A DNA stretch of 64,000 nucleotides from Aneurinibacillus thermoaerophilus (GTDB lineage Bacteria > Bacillota > Bacilli > Aneurinibacillales > Aneurinibacillaceae), in assembly GCF_900099925.1 (NCBI RefSeq), contig NZ_FNDE01000008.1:45552-109551 (forward strand), given 5' to 3'. The notes beneath the pieces are model-generated. The model worked only from the letters and a program-made list of their open reading frames with translations. It searched no databases and was not told where the DNA came from. The position numbers and the translations under genes are program-made. Below, one piece after another: positions 17,580-25,785 of this stretch (the first letter of the stretch is position 1; each line of letters opens with the position of its first letter).

Positions 17580-18027
17580 GTAATGATAATTAAAAGAGGA
17601 CACTGTAAAACATATCATTCATAATTAATGAATAAAACGGAGTAGAAATCCACCTTGTTTGAACAGAATAAAAGATGCTTAAGCAAGGTGGATGCTCTCG
17701 TGACAATCTCCATTCCCGTAAAACATGCTTTTTTAGAATTTATGATGTACTTACAGATAGCATGAGGATAAGCAGTGTACAAGCTGCATTCGGAAAAGTT
17801 GCTTTTTCACAGGAATCAATTTACGGTCAGACCGTTTCCTCTAACCAACCCTATATAATTTATAATTCAGTTTTCAAGATTTAAGAATATATGGATATGT
17901 ATCTATAGTATACCAAATTCTTCATTTCTTTTCTACAAAAAAAAGAGTTGATTCTACCATATTCGTAAAAGGGACAGCTGACCTATCAGGATTCAAATTT
18001 GTATTTTGATAAAGGAGGATGCTATCT
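17580..18027 (+). other. 448-base intergenic region between tpa and the permease
   Basis: No convincing gene. ATCCACCTTG (17648-17657) pairs perfectly with CAAGGTGGAT (17684-17693), extended by three pairs, around a loop of about 20 bases, but no T-run follows, so it is not a normal terminator. A 69-codon frame at 17675 lacks a ribosome site and protein-like character. The stretch ends with AAAGGAGGA, the ribosome site of the permease. Confidence 0.6.
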
Positions 18028-19470
18028 GTGTCAATGGTTGAAAAAGAATCACAAATTCAAGCAACTGAGTCACATGGACTTAACCGCAGCCTATCAAATC
18101 GTCAAATTCAAATGCTGGCAATTGGAGGGGTAATTGGGGTAGGTTTATTCTACGGATCTACTACGGCTGTAAAATTGGCTGGTCCAGGGGTATTAATCAC
18201 TTTCATCCTTTGCGGTGTGCTTGCTGCCATTGTCATGCGAGCACTTGGTGAAATGACCGTAGAAAACCCTGTTGCTGGCTCATTTAGTCATTACGCCGGG
18301 GATCTTCTGGGTGTCCGGATGGGGTTCTTGACAGCGGGAATGTGGTGGTTTTATTGGATAGCCACTGTCATGTCTGAACTTGCTGCAATCGGAAGTTTAG
18401 TACAATATTGGTTTCCAACTTTTCCGGCATGGATACCTGGGCTGATTGGGCTTATTCTTTTTACTCTCTCTAATATGCTTGCCGTACGAATTTTCGGTGA
18501 AGTAGAATATTGGTTTGCTGTTTTGAAAATTTTCGCCATCGTTGTATTTATGATCTTCGGCGGACTGATCATCCTTACGGGAGTTTTCAATGATGGATAC
18601 GCTGTTGGCTTAACCAATCTTTGGGTAAATGGTGGTTTCCTTCCGCATGGCTGGCCAGGGGTTTTTGCGACGATTTCGCTGATTGTACAAGTCTATAGTG
18701 GAATTGAGACGCTGGGTGTTGAAGCAGGAGAATCCCATGATCCTGCACAGACGATGCGCAAAGCTTTCCGCTCCGTGACGATTCGGATTTCCTTCTTCTA
18801 TATTGGGTCTATTTTGATTGCGTTGAGCGCATTTTCATGGACTTACATACTTGAGAGCAACGTAAGTCCTTACGTTCTAATGTTTACGAAAATTGGTATT
18901 CCAGTAGCTGCAGGGCTTGTCAATTTGATTATCATTTTATCTGCCCTTTCTTCTTGTAATACTGGTGTATATGGCGGTAGCCGAATGCTCTATGGTATGG
19001 CATGTAAGGGACTATATTCTCCCAAATTTACTAAGCTGAATCGGAATCAAGTGCCTCATATAGCGGTTTGGATGACGGCAGCAATGATTTCTATAGGAGT
19101 TGTCATTACGTATTTGGCACCTGAAAATGTGTATGTTTGGATAACGAGTGCTTCTGCTTTTGCTTCACTATGGACATGGGGTACGATCTTAGTGAGCGAA
19201 TTGGTTTTCAGACATCGGGCCAACAAAGAAAAGAAAATCCTCCAATTTGGGATGCCTCTATGGCCTGTTTTACCAATTATTGGTCTGCTAATGTTAGTTA
19301 TAGCCTTTTTGGCGATTGCAACTTCCCCTTTAACGAGAATCTCCGTATTTGGGGGAATCGGTTGGTTAGTCATTCTGTTAGTGTATTATCAGATTAAGGT
19401 TAAGCATAGGATTAACGCTAATGATTGGAATGGTATACAGTACAAGAAGGAAGACCTTGATGCTTCTTAG
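18028..19470 (+). CDS. Amino-acid permease (APC superfamily, AAT family), probable taurine uptake
   Basis: A 480-residue, roughly 12-helix permease. The N-terminal GLNRSLSNRQIQMLAIGGVI and VGLFYGSTTAVKLAGPGVL are the AAT-family substrate-binding region, followed by RALGEMTVENPVAGSF and VEAGESHDPAQTMRKAF. GTG at 18028 stands nine bases after AGGAGG; the ATG at 18019 overlaps the ribosome site and that at 18034 is farther. It is the last gene of the taurine cluster and has a long leader. Import of taurine is inferred from location; AAT proteins more commonly carry neutral or basic amino acids with protons. Confidence 0.9.
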   Translation: MSMVEKESQIQATESHGLNRSLSNRQIQMLAIGGVIGVGLFYGSTTAVKLAGPGVLITFILCGVLAAIVMRALGEMTVENPVAGSFSHYAGDLLGVRMGFLTAGMWWFYWIATVMSELAAIGSLVQYWFPTFPAWIPGLIGLILFTLSNMLAVRIFGEVEYWFAVLKIFAIVVFMIFGGLIILTGVFNDGYAVGLTNLWVNGGFLPHGWPGVFATISLIVQVYSGIETLGVEAGESHDPAQTMRKAFRSVTIRISFFYIGSILIALSAFSWTYILESNVSPYVLMFTKIGIPVAAGLVNLIIILSALSSCNTGVYGGSRMLYGMACKGLYSPKFTKLNRNQVPHIAVWMTAAMISIGVVITYLAPENVYVWITSASAFASLWTWGTILVSELVFRHRANKEKKILQFGMPLWPVLPIIGLLMLVIAFLAIATSPLTRISVFGGIGWLVILLVYYQIKVKHRINANDWNGIQYKKEDLDAS

Positions 19471-19594
19471 TGAAGACCGATTCGGAACGATTATGGTTCT
19501 GCATCATTTTGTTAACGCTTACATTTATAAGATAATTCTTAAACTGGAGAATATGCCTAATCTTCATAAGTAGATTTTAAAGAATAAAACAAGA

Positions 19595-19634
19595 GGGGTT
19601 TTCCTATAAGTAAGCTGGGAAGGCCCCGTTTTTT
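19595..19634 (+). terminator. Terminator after the permease gene, with alternative pairing
   Basis: GGGGTTTTCC pairs with GGAAGGCCCC (two G-U pairs), followed by GTTTTTTG. The 3' arm AGGCCCC (19621-19627) can instead pair with GGGGCCT (about 19651-19657), so two exclusive hairpins are possible ahead of the methyltransferase gene. Confidence 0.75.
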
Positions 19635-19685
19635 GCTTGCTTTTAACAATGGGGCCTCTTCTCGGCGATTTCTCGAAATGAAACC

Positions 19686-19714
19686 TTGACAAAATTTTAT
19701 TTTTATGATATTAT
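19686..19714 (+). promoter_or_regulatory. Predicted promoter of the methyltransferase gene
   Basis: TTGACA (19686-19691), 17-base spacer, TATTAT (19709-19714), in an AT-rich stretch about 100 bases before the gene. Confidence 0.6.
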
Positions 19715-19816
19715 AAAATTTTAATAATTTACATAAGGGGGTGGGTTTGGTATACTTCTTTTTAGATGTTATCTCTCAGTTCTTAAGGAGATAGACTCTA
19801 AAAGGAGGATATTTAA

Positions 19817-20719
19817 ATGAAAGAAAACCAAGTCAGTCTTACTGCAATAATGACCGCCTACTTACGTGCCTACCATGCTATGAATGATACCCCAAAAATT
19901 TTTGATGACTTTCTAGCCTATCGTTTGATACCAGAGGAAAGACGTGCACTCATTGAACAAGGATTTTCTAGGGTTCTCCAGATTAATGTTCCCGAAAGTA
20001 ACTCGACATGCTCCGACCAGGCGACAAATCCCTTGCCGTCTTTATTGCAAGCCATGGGGTTACCTAATGTTCTTAGCCGTTCAAGATATACGGAAGATAA
20101 CCTTGAGCAGGCTATAAAACAAGGGGTGAAGCAGTATGTGATACTCGGGGCTGGGATGGATACCTTTGCTTTTCGTCGTCCAGATCTTCTAAGTAAGGTT
20201 CAGGTATTTGAAGTTGACCATCCGGCCACACAAGCCTTCAAACTTAATCGACTGGCTGAATTAGAGTGGGAAATCCCATCAAACCTTCACTTTGTACCTG
20301 TAGATTTCACAAAGGAGAGTTTGGCTGATGCACTCAAGGGAACTTCGTATGACGTGCAGACTAAAAGTTTTTTTAGTTGGCTAGGTGTCACAATGTACTT
20401 AACTCGAAACGAAGTGTTCGCAACGCTGCGTTCCATTACCGATATTGCCCCCGTGGGCAGTGCGGTTATTTTCGATTACTTTGTACCAGAAGAAGCTACT
20501 CCACATATGAAAGAGATGCAGGAGGATTTACGAAAGATAGGCGAGCCGATCAAAACGACCTTTGACCCGTCAACACTGGCTTTTGAACTGAAAAGTTTAG
20601 GGCTCCGTCTTCATGAGAACTTAAGCCCATCCGATATCCAAGAACGCTATTTTCAGAGTCGAACGGACGGCTATTATGCAAGTAAACATGTGCACTTGGC
20701 GAGGGCAGTAGTAGAGTAA
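19817..20719 (+). CDS. Class I SAM-dependent methyltransferase, LCMT/TIGR00027-like
   Basis: A 300-residue protein. The family pattern is visible: an N-terminal AYLRAYHAMNDTPKIFDDFL, the SAM-binding loop QYVILGAGMDTFAFRRPDLL, then VFEVDHPATQAFKLNRL with the acidic residue that binds the SAM ribose, and SWLGVTMYLTRNEVFATLR. Such proteins resemble leucine carboxyl methyltransferase and O-methylate small molecules, several in secondary metabolism. AAAGGAGGATATTTAA precedes the ATG. It stands alone between two terminators, so there is no context for its substrate. Confidence 0.88.
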   Translation: MKENQVSLTAIMTAYLRAYHAMNDTPKIFDDFLAYRLIPEERRALIEQGFSRVLQINVPESNSTCSDQATNPLPSLLQAMGLPNVLSRSRYTEDNLEQAIKQGVKQYVILGAGMDTFAFRRPDLLSKVQVFEVDHPATQAFKLNRLAELEWEIPSNLHFVPVDFTKESLADALKGTSYDVQTKSFFSWLGVTMYLTRNEVFATLRSITDIAPVGSAVIFDYFVPEEATPHMKEMQEDLRKIGEPIKTTFDPSTLAFELKSLGLRLHENLSPSDIQERYFQSRTDGYYASKHVHLARAVVE

Positions 20720-20805
20720 AAAAATATGTTCTCCCAATATTGAGCGTTTTGCAAAATAACAACAAACGTATTCACTCAGCAACAGAGTATTTTTCGTCTG
20801 TCTAT

Positions 20806-20849
20806 AAGCTATCTTTTCTGTGAAATGGTACAGAAAGGATAGCTTTTTG
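20806..20849 (+). terminator. Terminator after the methyltransferase gene
   Basis: A 16-base-pair stem, AAGCTATCTTTTCTGT with ACAGAAAGGATAGCTT (one G-U pair), 8-base loop, then TTT. Confidence 0.85.
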
Positions 20850-20867
20850 TATATGAAAAATTAAATT

Positions 20868-20896
20868 TTGCAAAAAAGTTGCGTAGAACCTATAAT
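20868..20896 (+). promoter_or_regulatory. Predicted topB promoter
   Basis: TTGCAA (20868-20873), 17-base spacer, TATAAT (20891-20896). Transcription would begin near 20903, about 190 bases before the topB start. Confidence 0.65.
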
Positions 20897-20902
20897 AATC
20901 AT

Positions 20903-21063
20903 GGGTTTGTATATTGTACGTTTGCTGTTTTGGCATTTCTTTACAAAATGTGGTGCAGTGGAAAGATAGAAGCTAGATCACCACATGAAGCATCGAGTGT
21001 GCTGGAGGATAGATCGCGAGTATGTACAGTCTTCTCTTTTCAGACAGAAGGCTTTTCTTTTTT
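20903..21063 (+). promoter_or_regulatory. Structured topB leader with terminator-like hairpin (candidate attenuator)
   Basis: ATGTGGTG pairs with CACCACAT (ending about 20986). Further down AGTCTTCT (21028-21035) pairs with AGAAGGCT (21046-21053) and is followed by TTTCTTTTTT (21054-21063), an intrinsic terminator only 33 bases before the topB start codon. A promoter, a folded segment and a terminator in that order suggest conditional readthrough. It matches no riboswitch class I know. Confidence 0.5.
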
Positions 21064-21095
21064 ATGAATATGAAAAAAGACACGGGTGGGAAAAT

Positions 21096-23228
21096 ATGAA
21101 AACGTTAGTATTAGCTGAAAAACCGAGCGTAGGGAAAGACATCGCCCGCGTGCTTGGTTGCAATCAGAAACATAAAAACTATATGGAAGGCCCAAAATAT
21201 ATCGTTACCTGGGCGCTTGGCCATCTGGTCGAATTGGCAGAGCCAGAGGATTACGACCCGAAGTATAAAACGTGGAAGCTGGAAGATTTGCCGATTTTAC
21301 CCGAGCGTATGCGGCTTAAGATCATCAGAGAAACCTCGCATCAGTTCCGGGCGATTTCCCAGCTTGCGAAACGAAAAGACATTAAAGACCTTATTATTGC
21401 AACGGACGCTGGAAGGGAAGGGGAACTTGTAGCTCGCTGGATTATGGAAATGATCAAGTGGAAGAAACCGTTCAAGCGCCTCTGGATTTCTTCGCAGACA
21501 GACAAAGCTATACGCGAAGGATTTGCAAACGCAAAACCAGGTTCGGTATATGATAGTTTGTACGAATCAGCCGTCTGCCGTGCGGAAGCTGACTGGCTTA
21601 TCGGTCTGAATGTCACACGGGCGCTCACCACAAAATATAACGCTCAATTGGCTGCGGGCCGGGTACAGACGCCAACGCTGGCAATGATCATTCAACGTGA
21701 AGAGGAAATCAGAAAGTTCAAGCCGACCGAATATTGGACGCTTACAGTGGACTTTGGTGCATTCTCAGGTATGTGGCGCTCAGGCATGAACCAAAATAGC
21801 CGCATTTTTAAAAAAGAGGCGGCACAAGCGATCGATCAAAAAGTCTCTGGACAAACCGGTAAAGTAATACGGGTTAAAACAAGCGAAAAAACAGAGCCGC
21901 AACCGCTGGCATATGATTTGACCGAACTGCAACGCGACGCCAACAAACGATACGGCTTTTCTGCCAAACATACAGCGAATGTTTTGCAACGTCTCTATGA
22001 ACATCACAAGCTGGTCACCTATCCGCGAACGGATTCGCGCTATTTGACAACCGATATGGTACCGACGTTAAAAAGTCGTTTGGAAAGTATTGAAGTAGGG
22101 CCGTACGCGCAATTGGTGCGTCCTCTGCTGAAACAAAAATCGCTGCGCATTACCAAACGTATTGTCGATGACAGCAAAGTTACCGATCACCATGCCATTA
22201 TTCCGACAGAAGAGCCGGTACGCCTAAACGACTTAACGAATGATGAGCGAAAATTGTATGACTTGATTGTACGTCGTTTTATCGCGTTGTTCTATCCACC
22301 GCACCGCTATGAAAGCGTGCAGATAACGATTGATGTGACAGGTGAAGAGTTTTATGCCACGGGAAAAACGGTCAAAGACACCGGCTGGAAAGAAGTATAC
22401 GGAAAAGATTCGTCCTCTTCCAACGAAGACAGAGAAGAGGATGAACCTGCGGAACAAATGCTTCCATCGTTGCATGAAGGGGATAGTGTGACTGTCAAGC
22501 ACAGCGCGATTCACAGTCACCTTACCAAACCGCCGCTTCGTTACACAGAGTCCGATTTGCTTGCCAGAATGGAGAAAAACAATCTCGGTACTCCAGCGAC
22601 GCGCGCCGATATTATCGAAAAGTTGCTGAATATAGATACGATTGAGCGTCAAGGAAACCGCCTGCTTCCGACAAAAAAAGGATTGCAGTTGATTGAGCTC
22701 GTCGCAAACGAATTGAGATCGCCGGAATTGACAGCCAAATGGGAACGTCAATTGGAAAATATTGCACGCGGCAAAGGGGACGCGAAACATTTTCTCTCTG
22801 GAATTCGCCGTCAGGCGGCAGCGCTTGTAAAAGAAATTACCCAAAGCGATGTCGAATACAAGCCGCACAACGTGACCGGTTCTAAATGTCCGGAATGTGG
22901 CCAGAACCTGCGGGAAATCAAAGGAAAACGCGGCAAGATGCTGGTGTGCCCGGATCGTGAATGCGGTTACCGCCGCTCCGCGGAAAAACAACTGTCCAAC
23001 AAACGTTGTCCGCAATGCCACAAAAAAATGGAGATTCGTACCGGAAAGGCAGGAAAATTTTTGCAGTGCAAAGCGTGCAATGTAATAGAGATGCTGGAAG
23101 ACAAAAAAGGGGCTCAAATGAACAAGCGCCAGGAACGTGCATTGCTTAAGAAGTATAGCAGCAGTGAAGGATTAACGGCTAATCTGGGCGAAATGTTGAA
23201 GGCGGCTCTGGAGAGTAGCAAAGAATAA
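21096..23228 (+). CDS. topB: DNA topoisomerase III
   Basis: A 710-residue type IA topoisomerase that relaxes and decatenates DNA through a covalent 5'-phosphotyrosine. TOPRIM starts at MKTLVLAEKPSVGKDIARVL, with the acidic IATDAGREGELVARWI near residue 105. The catalytic tyrosine is in HKLVTYPRTDSRYL (about residue 310). Two C-terminal zinc ribbons follow, CPECGQNL and CPQCHKKM with later CKAC. An upstream in-frame ATG at 20985 exists, but the conserved N-terminus is at 21096 after GGGTGGG. It is monocistronic and ends before a strong bidirectional terminator. Confidence 0.97.
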   Translation: MKTLVLAEKPSVGKDIARVLGCNQKHKNYMEGPKYIVTWALGHLVELAEPEDYDPKYKTWKLEDLPILPERMRLKIIRETSHQFRAISQLAKRKDIKDLIIATDAGREGELVARWIMEMIKWKKPFKRLWISSQTDKAIREGFANAKPGSVYDSLYESAVCRAEADWLIGLNVTRALTTKYNAQLAAGRVQTPTLAMIIQREEEIRKFKPTEYWTLTVDFGAFSGMWRSGMNQNSRIFKKEAAQAIDQKVSGQTGKVIRVKTSEKTEPQPLAYDLTELQRDANKRYGFSAKHTANVLQRLYEHHKLVTYPRTDSRYLTTDMVPTLKSRLESIEVGPYAQLVRPLLKQKSLRITKRIVDDSKVTDHHAIIPTEEPVRLNDLTNDERKLYDLIVRRFIALFYPPHRYESVQITIDVTGEEFYATGKTVKDTGWKEVYGKDSSSSNEDREEDEPAEQMLPSLHEGDSVTVKHSAIHSHLTKPPLRYTESDLLARMEKNNLGTPATRADIIEKLLNIDTIERQGNRLLPTKKGLQLIELVANELRSPELTAKWERQLENIARGKGDAKHFLSGIRRQAAALVKEITQSDVEYKPHNVTGSKCPECGQNLREIKGKRGKMLVCPDRECGYRRSAEKQLSNKRCPQCHKKMEIRTGKAGKFLQCKACNVIEMLEDKKGAQMNKRQERALLKKYSSSEGLTANLGEMLKAALESSKE

Positions 23229-23290
23229 TGTTTTTGAATAAGGCAGACTGTTGATGATTCAAGATTCAGGATAAAGCGTATCTAGGTAGT

Positions 23291-23322
23291 GAAAAACTTG
23301 CGGGCATACCCGCAAGTTTTTC
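23291..23322. terminator. Bidirectional terminator between topB and the thioesterase gene
   Basis: GAAAAACTTGCGGG and CCCGCAAGTTTTTC form a perfect 14-base-pair stem with a 4-base loop; A and T runs serve both strands. Confidence 0.92.
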
Positions 23323-23328
23323 ATTTTT

Positions 23329-23841
23329 CTACTCCCAGGGTTTTTTCGTTGTCAAAAACTCGGCGAGCCGCTTGCTTTCTTCACGTCTCATCTTGCGCAT
23401 CTGCGCGCGCTGCGCCGCGCGTTCATGCAATTTTTTTTCTTCTTCTGTTTCGGGAATCACGCCCGGTACAGGCACTGGCTTTTTGTTCTCGTCCAACGCC
23501 ACAAACGTCAAAAAAGCAGTAGCGGCAATTTTTCGTTCACCAGTATACAATCCTTCCGAAATCACTTTCACAAACACTTCCATCGAGCTTGTGCCTGTGG
23601 AAATAACAAACGATTCCACACATACAGAATCCGTAGGATTAATAGGGTGAAGAAAATCAACGGAATCAGTGGACGCTGTCACGACTGGCATGCGGGCATG
23701 ACGGGTCGCCGATAGTGCGGCCACATCATCAATATAAGACATTAATTTTCCTCCGAACAGCGTACCATGTTGATTCGTGTCAGGAGGAAGAACGATGCTT
23801 GTTTTTACGACTCTTGAATCTTTTACATATTTCTTTTCCAT
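23329..23841 (-). CDS. Acyl-CoA thioesterase, hotdog fold (YkhA-like)
   Basis: A 170-residue hotdog thioesterase. LPPDTNQHGTLFGGKLMSYI carries the catalytic aspartate/asparagine region near residue 20, and TASTDSVDFLHPI and VFVKVISEGLYTGERKIA are the second and third family blocks. The C-terminus is a charged helix (HERAAQRAQMRKMRREESKR). The family hydrolyses short- to long-chain acyl-CoAs. It is convergent with topB, with a shared terminator between. Confidence 0.93.
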   Translation of the reverse strand: MEKKYVKDSRVVKTSIVLPPDTNQHGTLFGGKLMSYIDDVAALSATRHARMPVVTASTDSVDFLHPINPTDSVCVESFVISTGTSSMEVFVKVISEGLYTGERKIAATAFLTFVALDENKKPVPVPGVIPETEEEKKLHERAAQRAQMRKMRREESKRLAEFLTTKKPWE

Positions 23842-24085
23842 ATTGATTGCACACCTTATATAAAAGTTTTATGTATATACAATTTGTCCTGTAATGAGAG
23901 GGTCCATCGCTTTAATTTTTACCATAAGCTATGAAAAGAGCTTACGTCAGATGTATATAGATACAAAATATAAGCATAAATGCTTCGACTACATCATTCA
24001 TTATAATACCGATCTTATTATTTCAAAACAGGTTCATGATAAGTTTATTTTTTACGATTTTTCGGTTAAGTATCAATTTTTTAGG

Positions 24086-24195
24086 AAAGTGTTATACACT
24101 TTGGTTGACTGTTATATACACATGCGCGCTACAATCAATTTGTGAAAAAGAGATATACATAACACTCTATATAGAAAGTTAAGTGTTATATAAAG
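24086..24195 (+). promoter_or_regulatory. pdxST promoter with PdxR-type operator repeats
   Basis: TTGACT (24105-24110) and TACAAT (24130-24135) are 19 bases apart, longer than optimal. Around them lie GTGTTATACA (24089-24098), CTGTTATATA (24109-24118), and AAGTGTTATATAAAG (24181-24195); ATAACACT (24159-24166) is an inverted copy of the core. The last 15-mer recurs unchanged at the pdxR promoter. A long spacer plus flanking repeats suits activation by a MocR regulator. Confidence 0.7.
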
Positions 24196-24240
24196 CATTA
24201 TGACAATTATAATTTTAAGAAAAAGGCAGGAGGAATTAGT

Positions 24241-25125
24241 ATGGCACAACAAGGAACAGAACGCGTAAAACGCGGAATGGCAGAAATGCAAAAAGGCGGC
24301 GTAATTATGGACGTCGTAAATGCTGAACAGGCGCGCATCGCGGAAGCTGCTGGCGCGGTTGCGGTTATGGCGCTTGAACGCGTACCGGCGGATATTCGAG
24401 CAGCAGGCGGTGTAGCGCGCATGGCAGATCCGACAATCATAGAAGAAGTTATGAACGCTGTTTCCATTCCGGTGATGGCGAAAGCGCGCATTGGTCACTT
24501 CGTGGAAGCAAAGGTGCTAGAAGCGTTGGGCGTAGACTACATCGACGAATCCGAAGTGTTAACTCCGGCAGATGAAGTGTTCCATATTAACAAGCGCGAA
24601 TTCACCGTTCCATTCGTTTGCGGAGCACGTGATCTCGGGGAAGCGCTACGCCGTATCGGCGAAGGTGCATCCATGATCCGAACAAAAGGTGAGCCTGGCA
24701 CAGGCAACATCGTGGAAGCGGTTCGTCACCAGCGTATGATGCAGAGCCAAATTCGCAAAGTAGCGAGCATGTCAGAGGATGAACTGATGGCGGAAGCAAA
24801 AGCGCTCGGTGCGCCGTATGAACTGTTAAAGCAAGTACATGATACAGGCAAATTACCGGTCGTAAACTTTGCTGCAGGTGGCGTATCCACGCCGGCGGAT
24901 GCGGCCCTTATGATGCATCTTGGTTCCGATGGAGTATTCGTAGGTTCCGGTATCTTTAAATCCGAAAATCCGGAAAAATTTGCGCGCGCGATCGTCGAGG
25001 CGACAACACACTACGAAGATTACGAATTAATCGGCCATCTGTCCAAAGGTTTGGGCAACCCAATGAAAGGGATTGATGTAGCGTCCCTGCTTGAAAACGA
25101 GCGGATGGCTGTACGGGGCTGGTAA
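24241..25125 (+). CDS. pdxS: Pyridoxal 5'-phosphate synthase, lyase subunit
   Basis: A 294-residue TIM-barrel subunit that builds PLP from ribose 5-phosphate, glyceraldehyde 3-phosphate and ammonia. Highly conserved PdxS text is visible: [55 protein letters not shown] with a catalytic lysine, and [34 protein letters not shown] precedes the ATG. pdxT follows three bases after the stop. Confidence 0.99.
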   Translation: MAQQGTERVKRGMAEMQKGGVIMDVVNAEQARIAEAAGAVAVMALERVPADIRAAGGVARMADPTIIEEVMNAVSIPVMAKARIGHFVEAKVLEALGVDYIDESEVLTPADEVFHINKREFTVPFVCGARDLGEALRRIGEGASMIRTKGEPGTGNIVEAVRHQRMMQSQIRKVASMSEDELMAEAKALGAPYELLKQVHDTGKLPVVNFAAGGVSTPADAALMMHLGSDGVFVGSGIFKSENPEKFARAIVEATTHYEDYELIGHLSKGLGNPMKGIDVASLLENERMAVRGW

Positions 25126-25128
25126 GCG

Positions 25129-25725
25129 ATGAAGATCGGAGTACTGGCGTTGCAGGGAGCGGTCGCTGAACACATTCGCCTGCTTGAGCAGGCGGGTGCG
25201 GAAGCGATCGCCGTCAAAAGAGTAGAACAACTAGCAGAACTGGACGGCTTGGTCATTCCGGGCGGCGAAAGCACAGCCATTGGCAAATTGATGAAAAAGT
25301 ACGGATTTGACGTAGCGCTTAAAGAATTTTCTGCACAGAAAAAGCCTTTGTTCGGCACATGCGCCGGAATGATTATTCTCGCCGGAGAAATTGAAGGGCA
25401 GGACTGGACACACCTTGGACTGATGGATATAAAAGTGGCACGCAACGCGTTCGGACGCCAGCGCGAAAGTTTTGAAACCGATCTTCCGGTGGCAGGTATT
25501 GCCGAAGATTTCCGCGCTGTGTTTATCCGTGCTCCGCTTATCCGCGAAGTAGGGGAAGAAGTCGACATCTTGGCGCGATATAAAGACGAAATCGTCGCCG
25601 CCCGCCAAGGGCATTTGCTCTGTGCTTCTTTTCATCCCGAACTTACAGATGACAAACGTATGCACGCTTATTTCTTAGAAATGGTCAGGGAGTACCGGAC
25701 ACAGGAAGCGGCCGTTGCCCAATAA
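25129..25725 (+). CDS. pdxT: Pyridoxal 5'-phosphate synthase, glutaminase subunit
   Basis: A 198-residue class I glutamine amidotransferase that supplies ammonia to PdxS. MKIGVLALQGAVAEHIRLLE is the conserved start, LVIPGGESTAIGKLM the oxyanion region, PLFGTCAGMIILA holds the catalytic cysteine (about residue 80), and LCASFHPELTDD holds the histidine-glutamate pair. It begins three bases after pdxS. Confidence 0.98.
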   Translation: MKIGVLALQGAVAEHIRLLEQAGAEAIAVKRVEQLAELDGLVIPGGESTAIGKLMKKYGFDVALKEFSAQKKPLFGTCAGMIILAGEIEGQDWTHLGLMDIKVARNAFGRQRESFETDLPVAGIAEDFRAVFIRAPLIREVGEEVDILARYKDEIVAARQGHLLCASFHPELTDDKRMHAYFLEMVREYRTQEAAVAQ

Positions 25726-25741
25726 ATTAAAATTGCTTAAG

Positions 25742-25785
25742 ACGGCAAGCGAAAACGCTGGAAGCGGCGGGCGCTTGCCGTTTTT
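25742..25785. terminator. Terminator between pdxT and pdxR
   Basis: ACGGCAAGCG and CGCTTGCCGT form a perfect 10-base-pair stem followed by TTTTT. It stops pdxST transcripts and overlaps the end of pdxR on the other strand. Confidence 0.88.

Noticed and set aside
17740..17770. A GTAC-containing stretch that partly resembles the taurine operator
   Set aside because: Only the GTAC and a CATGA match; spacing and palindrome are lost, and no promoter lies in front.
17675..17884. A 69-codon frame between tpa and the permease
   Set aside because: Starts within a hairpin loop, has no ribosome site and no protein-like composition.
20741..20753. 13-mer TGAGCGTTTTGCA also found at 37485-37497, considered as IS ends
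   Set aside because: A 13-base match between two sites is expected by chance many times in 64 kb, and the flanks do not match well.
22233..23117. A 294-codon frame on the minus strand inside topB
   Set aside because: It is antisense to a fully conserved gene, is rich in Phe, Cys, Arg and His as expected of a shadow frame, and has no ribosome site or family motif.
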